Source: Prevotella sp. UBA6429
GTDB lineage: Bacteria > Bacteroidota > Bacteroidia > Bacteroidales > Bacteroidaceae
DNA length: 7,202 nt
Reading direction: 5' to 3'
Assembly: GCA_002437285.1 (NCBI GenBank)
Contig: DJOV01000003.1
Coordinates: 33,436 to 40,637 of the forward strand
Made by a program: the position numbers and the translations under genes. Positions 6,052 to 7,202 of the stretch are shown in pieces. Each line of letters starts with the position of its first letter. Within the stretch, counting starts at the first letter, position 1. Under the pieces are notes generated by a model, which was given only the letters and a program-made list of their open reading frames with translations, had not been told where the DNA came from and ran no database searches.

Positions 6052-6058
6052 AGTAAGG
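6034..6058. repeat. Inverted repeat built on the last iteron
   Basis: CCTTACT (6034-6040) and AGTAAGG (6052-6058) are perfect 7-bp arms; the last iteron runs from the left arm through the loop. Direct sites that turn into an inverted site are a known feature of origin-proximal operators that control initiator genes. That role here is inference. Confidence 0.65.
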
Positions 6059-6083
6059 TCTTGGAAAGCTTGTGTATCAGAGG

Positions 6084-6141
6084 GTTAGATGGCCTCTACT
6101 AATATCATGATTAACTAACGATATTACTAATGATATCTAAC
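6084..6141. repeat. Nested inverted and direct repeats after the iterons
   Basis: GTTAGAT (6084-6090) faces ATCTAAC (6135-6141). Inside it, ATATCAT (6102-6108) faces ATGATAT (6130-6136). ACTAACGATAT (6114-6124) and ACTAATGATAT (6126-6136) are 12-bp-spaced direct copies, and the related ACTAATATCAT lies at 6098-6108. The palindromes sit between the iterons and the AT-rich tract. Confidence 0.6.
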
Positions 6142-6145
6142 TCTC

Positions 6146-6660
6146 TTGAAAGTTTTTAATTTTTCTTTTTTGGTTCTTTTTCTTTTTGAAGTATGTTAAG
6201 CCTGTGCCCTACTCCATCTTATTCTTTGTTTTTGCACCCTTTTTTACAAAGATCTCCTTATATTTGCTGAACCTTTTTTTTGAACCTTTCTTTTTTTGGA
6301 ATGCTTTTTTTGAGTTTTTACCCTCCCCTACCCTATTTTTTGTTTCGTTGTGCGCCTCTTTATGTTCTATTTGCCTACCCTTCCAGGTATCTTGTTTTTC
6401 CATTTAACCCTTTGGATATCAGCCTTTTCGATTCATTTAAGCCCCTTCTCTTTTGCGTTATTTATCCATTCATGTACACTTCTTCACTTTTGGCTCCTTT
6501 TTTTTGGATGATTTTTAGCTTGTTGCGTATATAAACATATAAACAAATGCAAAAACAAAGGAACAAATAAATATAAAAACCTATATATAAAGGCCTACAC
6601 AAATAAATATATAGATATATATATCCCATGTTGTTTTTTTTATCTAAGTTGTTGATTTTC
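6146..6660. other. AT-rich, strand-asymmetric non-coding tract
   Basis: From about 6146 to 6530 the plus strand is pyrimidine-rich with many T runs. From about 6531 to 6625 it turns abruptly A-rich and nearly free of C and G. A 13-mer, ACAAATAAATATA, occurs twice (6563-6575 and 6599-6611). A low-melting tract with repeated 13-mers beside iterons fits a duplex-unwinding element (inference). Open frames exist on both strands, but they are low-complexity (Phe/Leu-rich or Lys-rich) and I do not call them genes. On the minus strand, 6480-6367 reads like decayed coding sequence interrupted by stops. Confidence 0.55.
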
Positions 6661-6804
6661 TTTAGGTTGCATCCTTTTTATTCTTTTCAATTCCTCCCGT
6701 TTTTTTATTCATTGGTAGGGTAGGGAGGCGACCTTGCGTTGCGCCTCTGGCGTTGTCATGGGTTGTCATTTTACTCTTATGGATGTCGTAGTGACGAGAC
6801 CCAT

Positions 6805-7166
6805 GGCTTAAATGTAAAGCACTACGCCCCTCCCTCAAGGGCAGGCTTTCAATCCAGTTAAACCGCTCACGCCATTCTTCCGTCCCTGTACATGTAGAGT
6901 CAACAACACGGCATGTAAGACATGCGTGAGTGGTTTCATTCGGTTCGCAGTTCACTGCGTGTGCGGTTTCATCAGTTTGCAAACCTGCTGCGTGAGCGGT
7001 TAAATTCGGTTTATGGCCAGGGTTGCGGGAAGACGGCGAGAGCCGCCATGCGGTTGTTCGCATCCTGATCCGTGAACTTGCTCACAAGGCCAAGGACTCA
7101 AACAGCAGCATAAGTCCGTCAGTGCTTCCCGCTCCCTTGGGGTTTATAACGGTTTACATTCAAGGC
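6805..7166. repeat. Structured interspersed repeat, copy B (expanded, diverged)
   Basis: This is the second copy of the element at 5205-5467, in the same orientation and about 100 bp longer. The ends correspond: GGCTTAAATGTAAA (6805-6818) and TTTACATTCAAGGC (7153-7166), which now pair with two mismatches. It keeps the AAACCGCTCACGC arm, the GGCGAGAGCC hairpin, the GCGGGAAG/CTTCCCGC stem and the long central hairpin in weaker form. The extra length comes from about 30 bases after the left end and from a 33-bp triplication. Its left end also lies in a new hairpin (CGTAGTG 6787-6793 with CACTACG 6820-6826). Confidence 0.8.
6924..7022. repeat. 33-bp tandem triplication inside copy B
   Basis: Three imperfect units start at 6924, 6957 and 6990 with GCGTGAGTGG, GCGTGTGCGG and GCGTGAGCGG, each followed by a GGTT-containing tail. 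Copy A has a single equivalent (5291 onward). Each unit carries a right arm able to pair with AAACCGCTCACGC at 6860-6872, so three alternative partners exist for one left arm. Confidence 0.75.
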
Positions 7167-7180
7167 GCAGACCCTTGAAT
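7158..7180. repeat. Inverted repeat at the right edge of copy B
   Basis: ATTCAAGG (7158-7165) and CCTTGAAT (7173-7180) are perfect 8-bp arms around CGCAGAC. The left arm is the end of the copy B terminal repeat, so the sequence just outside the element mirrors its end. No T run follows. Nothing else is seen from here to the window end. Confidence 0.6.
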
Positions 7181-7202
7181 AAAGCGGACAAAGTATATAA
7201 AA

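Noticed and set aside
6231..6266. Possible plus-strand promoter with TTTG at 6231 and TATATTTG at 6259
   Set aside because: The spacer is 24 bp instead of 19-21, and such motifs are expected by chance in T-rich DNA. No gene follows.
6186..6534. Two Phe/Leu-rich plus-strand open frames (73 and 84 codons) that look like membrane proteins
   Set aside because: Hydrophobicity follows automatically from T-rich DNA. The second needs a TTG start, there is no clear promoter, and the overlapping minus-strand frame (6209-6403) is equally open.
6662..7063. 133-codon minus-strand open frame with 11-residue repeats
   Set aside because: Its repeats come from the 33-bp triplication in a structured non-coding element. 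Copy A does not keep the frame, and the C-terminal part is low-complexity.

Overview
The window looks like part of a Bacteroidota chromosome, probably Bacteroidales and Prevotella-like. Two things suggest this. The Cas1 and Cas2 sequences resemble those of that group. Two divergent promoters carry the Bacteroidota signature of TTTG, a 20-bp spacer and TAnnTTTG instead of -35/-10 boxes. The species is an inference and cannot be fixed from this sequence.

Layout. The left 5.2 kb is a compact type II-C CRISPR-Cas locus. On the minus strand, right to left, it runs cas9 (4989-1348), cas1 (1355-471), cas2 (474-112), a 92-bp leader-like segment, and the first 19 bases of a CRISPR repeat that is cut by the window edge at position 1. 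The three cas genes overlap by 8 and 4 bases, so they should be one translationally coupled operon. There is no csn2 or cas4. Upstream of cas9, on the plus strand and divergent from it, is the tracrRNA (about 5084-5173). It has its own promoter, an anti-repeat that pairs with the partial repeat at 1-19, a GCAA-capped stem next to the anti-repeat, and a UUCG-capped terminator. Its promoter interleaves with the predicted cas9 promoter.

The right 2 kb (5174-7202) has no convincing protein gene, but it is far from empty. It holds two diverged, same-orientation copies (5205-5467 and 6805-7166) of a heavily folded repeat with terminal inverted repeats and nested hairpins. Between the copies lies a cluster of iteron-like 16-mers (TTnCTAnTnTGTCGCA) at about 22-bp spacing (5918-6051, with one outlier at 5760). 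After these come palindromes (6034-6141) and then a long AT-rich tract with strong T-versus-A strand asymmetry (6146-6660). Iterons, palindromes and an AT-rich stretch together resemble a plasmid-type replication origin, but no initiator gene is visible.

How it works together. Cas1 and Cas2 would add spacers at the leader end next to cas2. The array would be transcribed in the same direction as the cas genes. The tracrRNA made from the opposite strand would pair with the repeat, direct crRNA maturation, and load Cas9. All catalytic residues of Cas9 and Cas1 that can be recognised by motif are present, so the locus looks intact.
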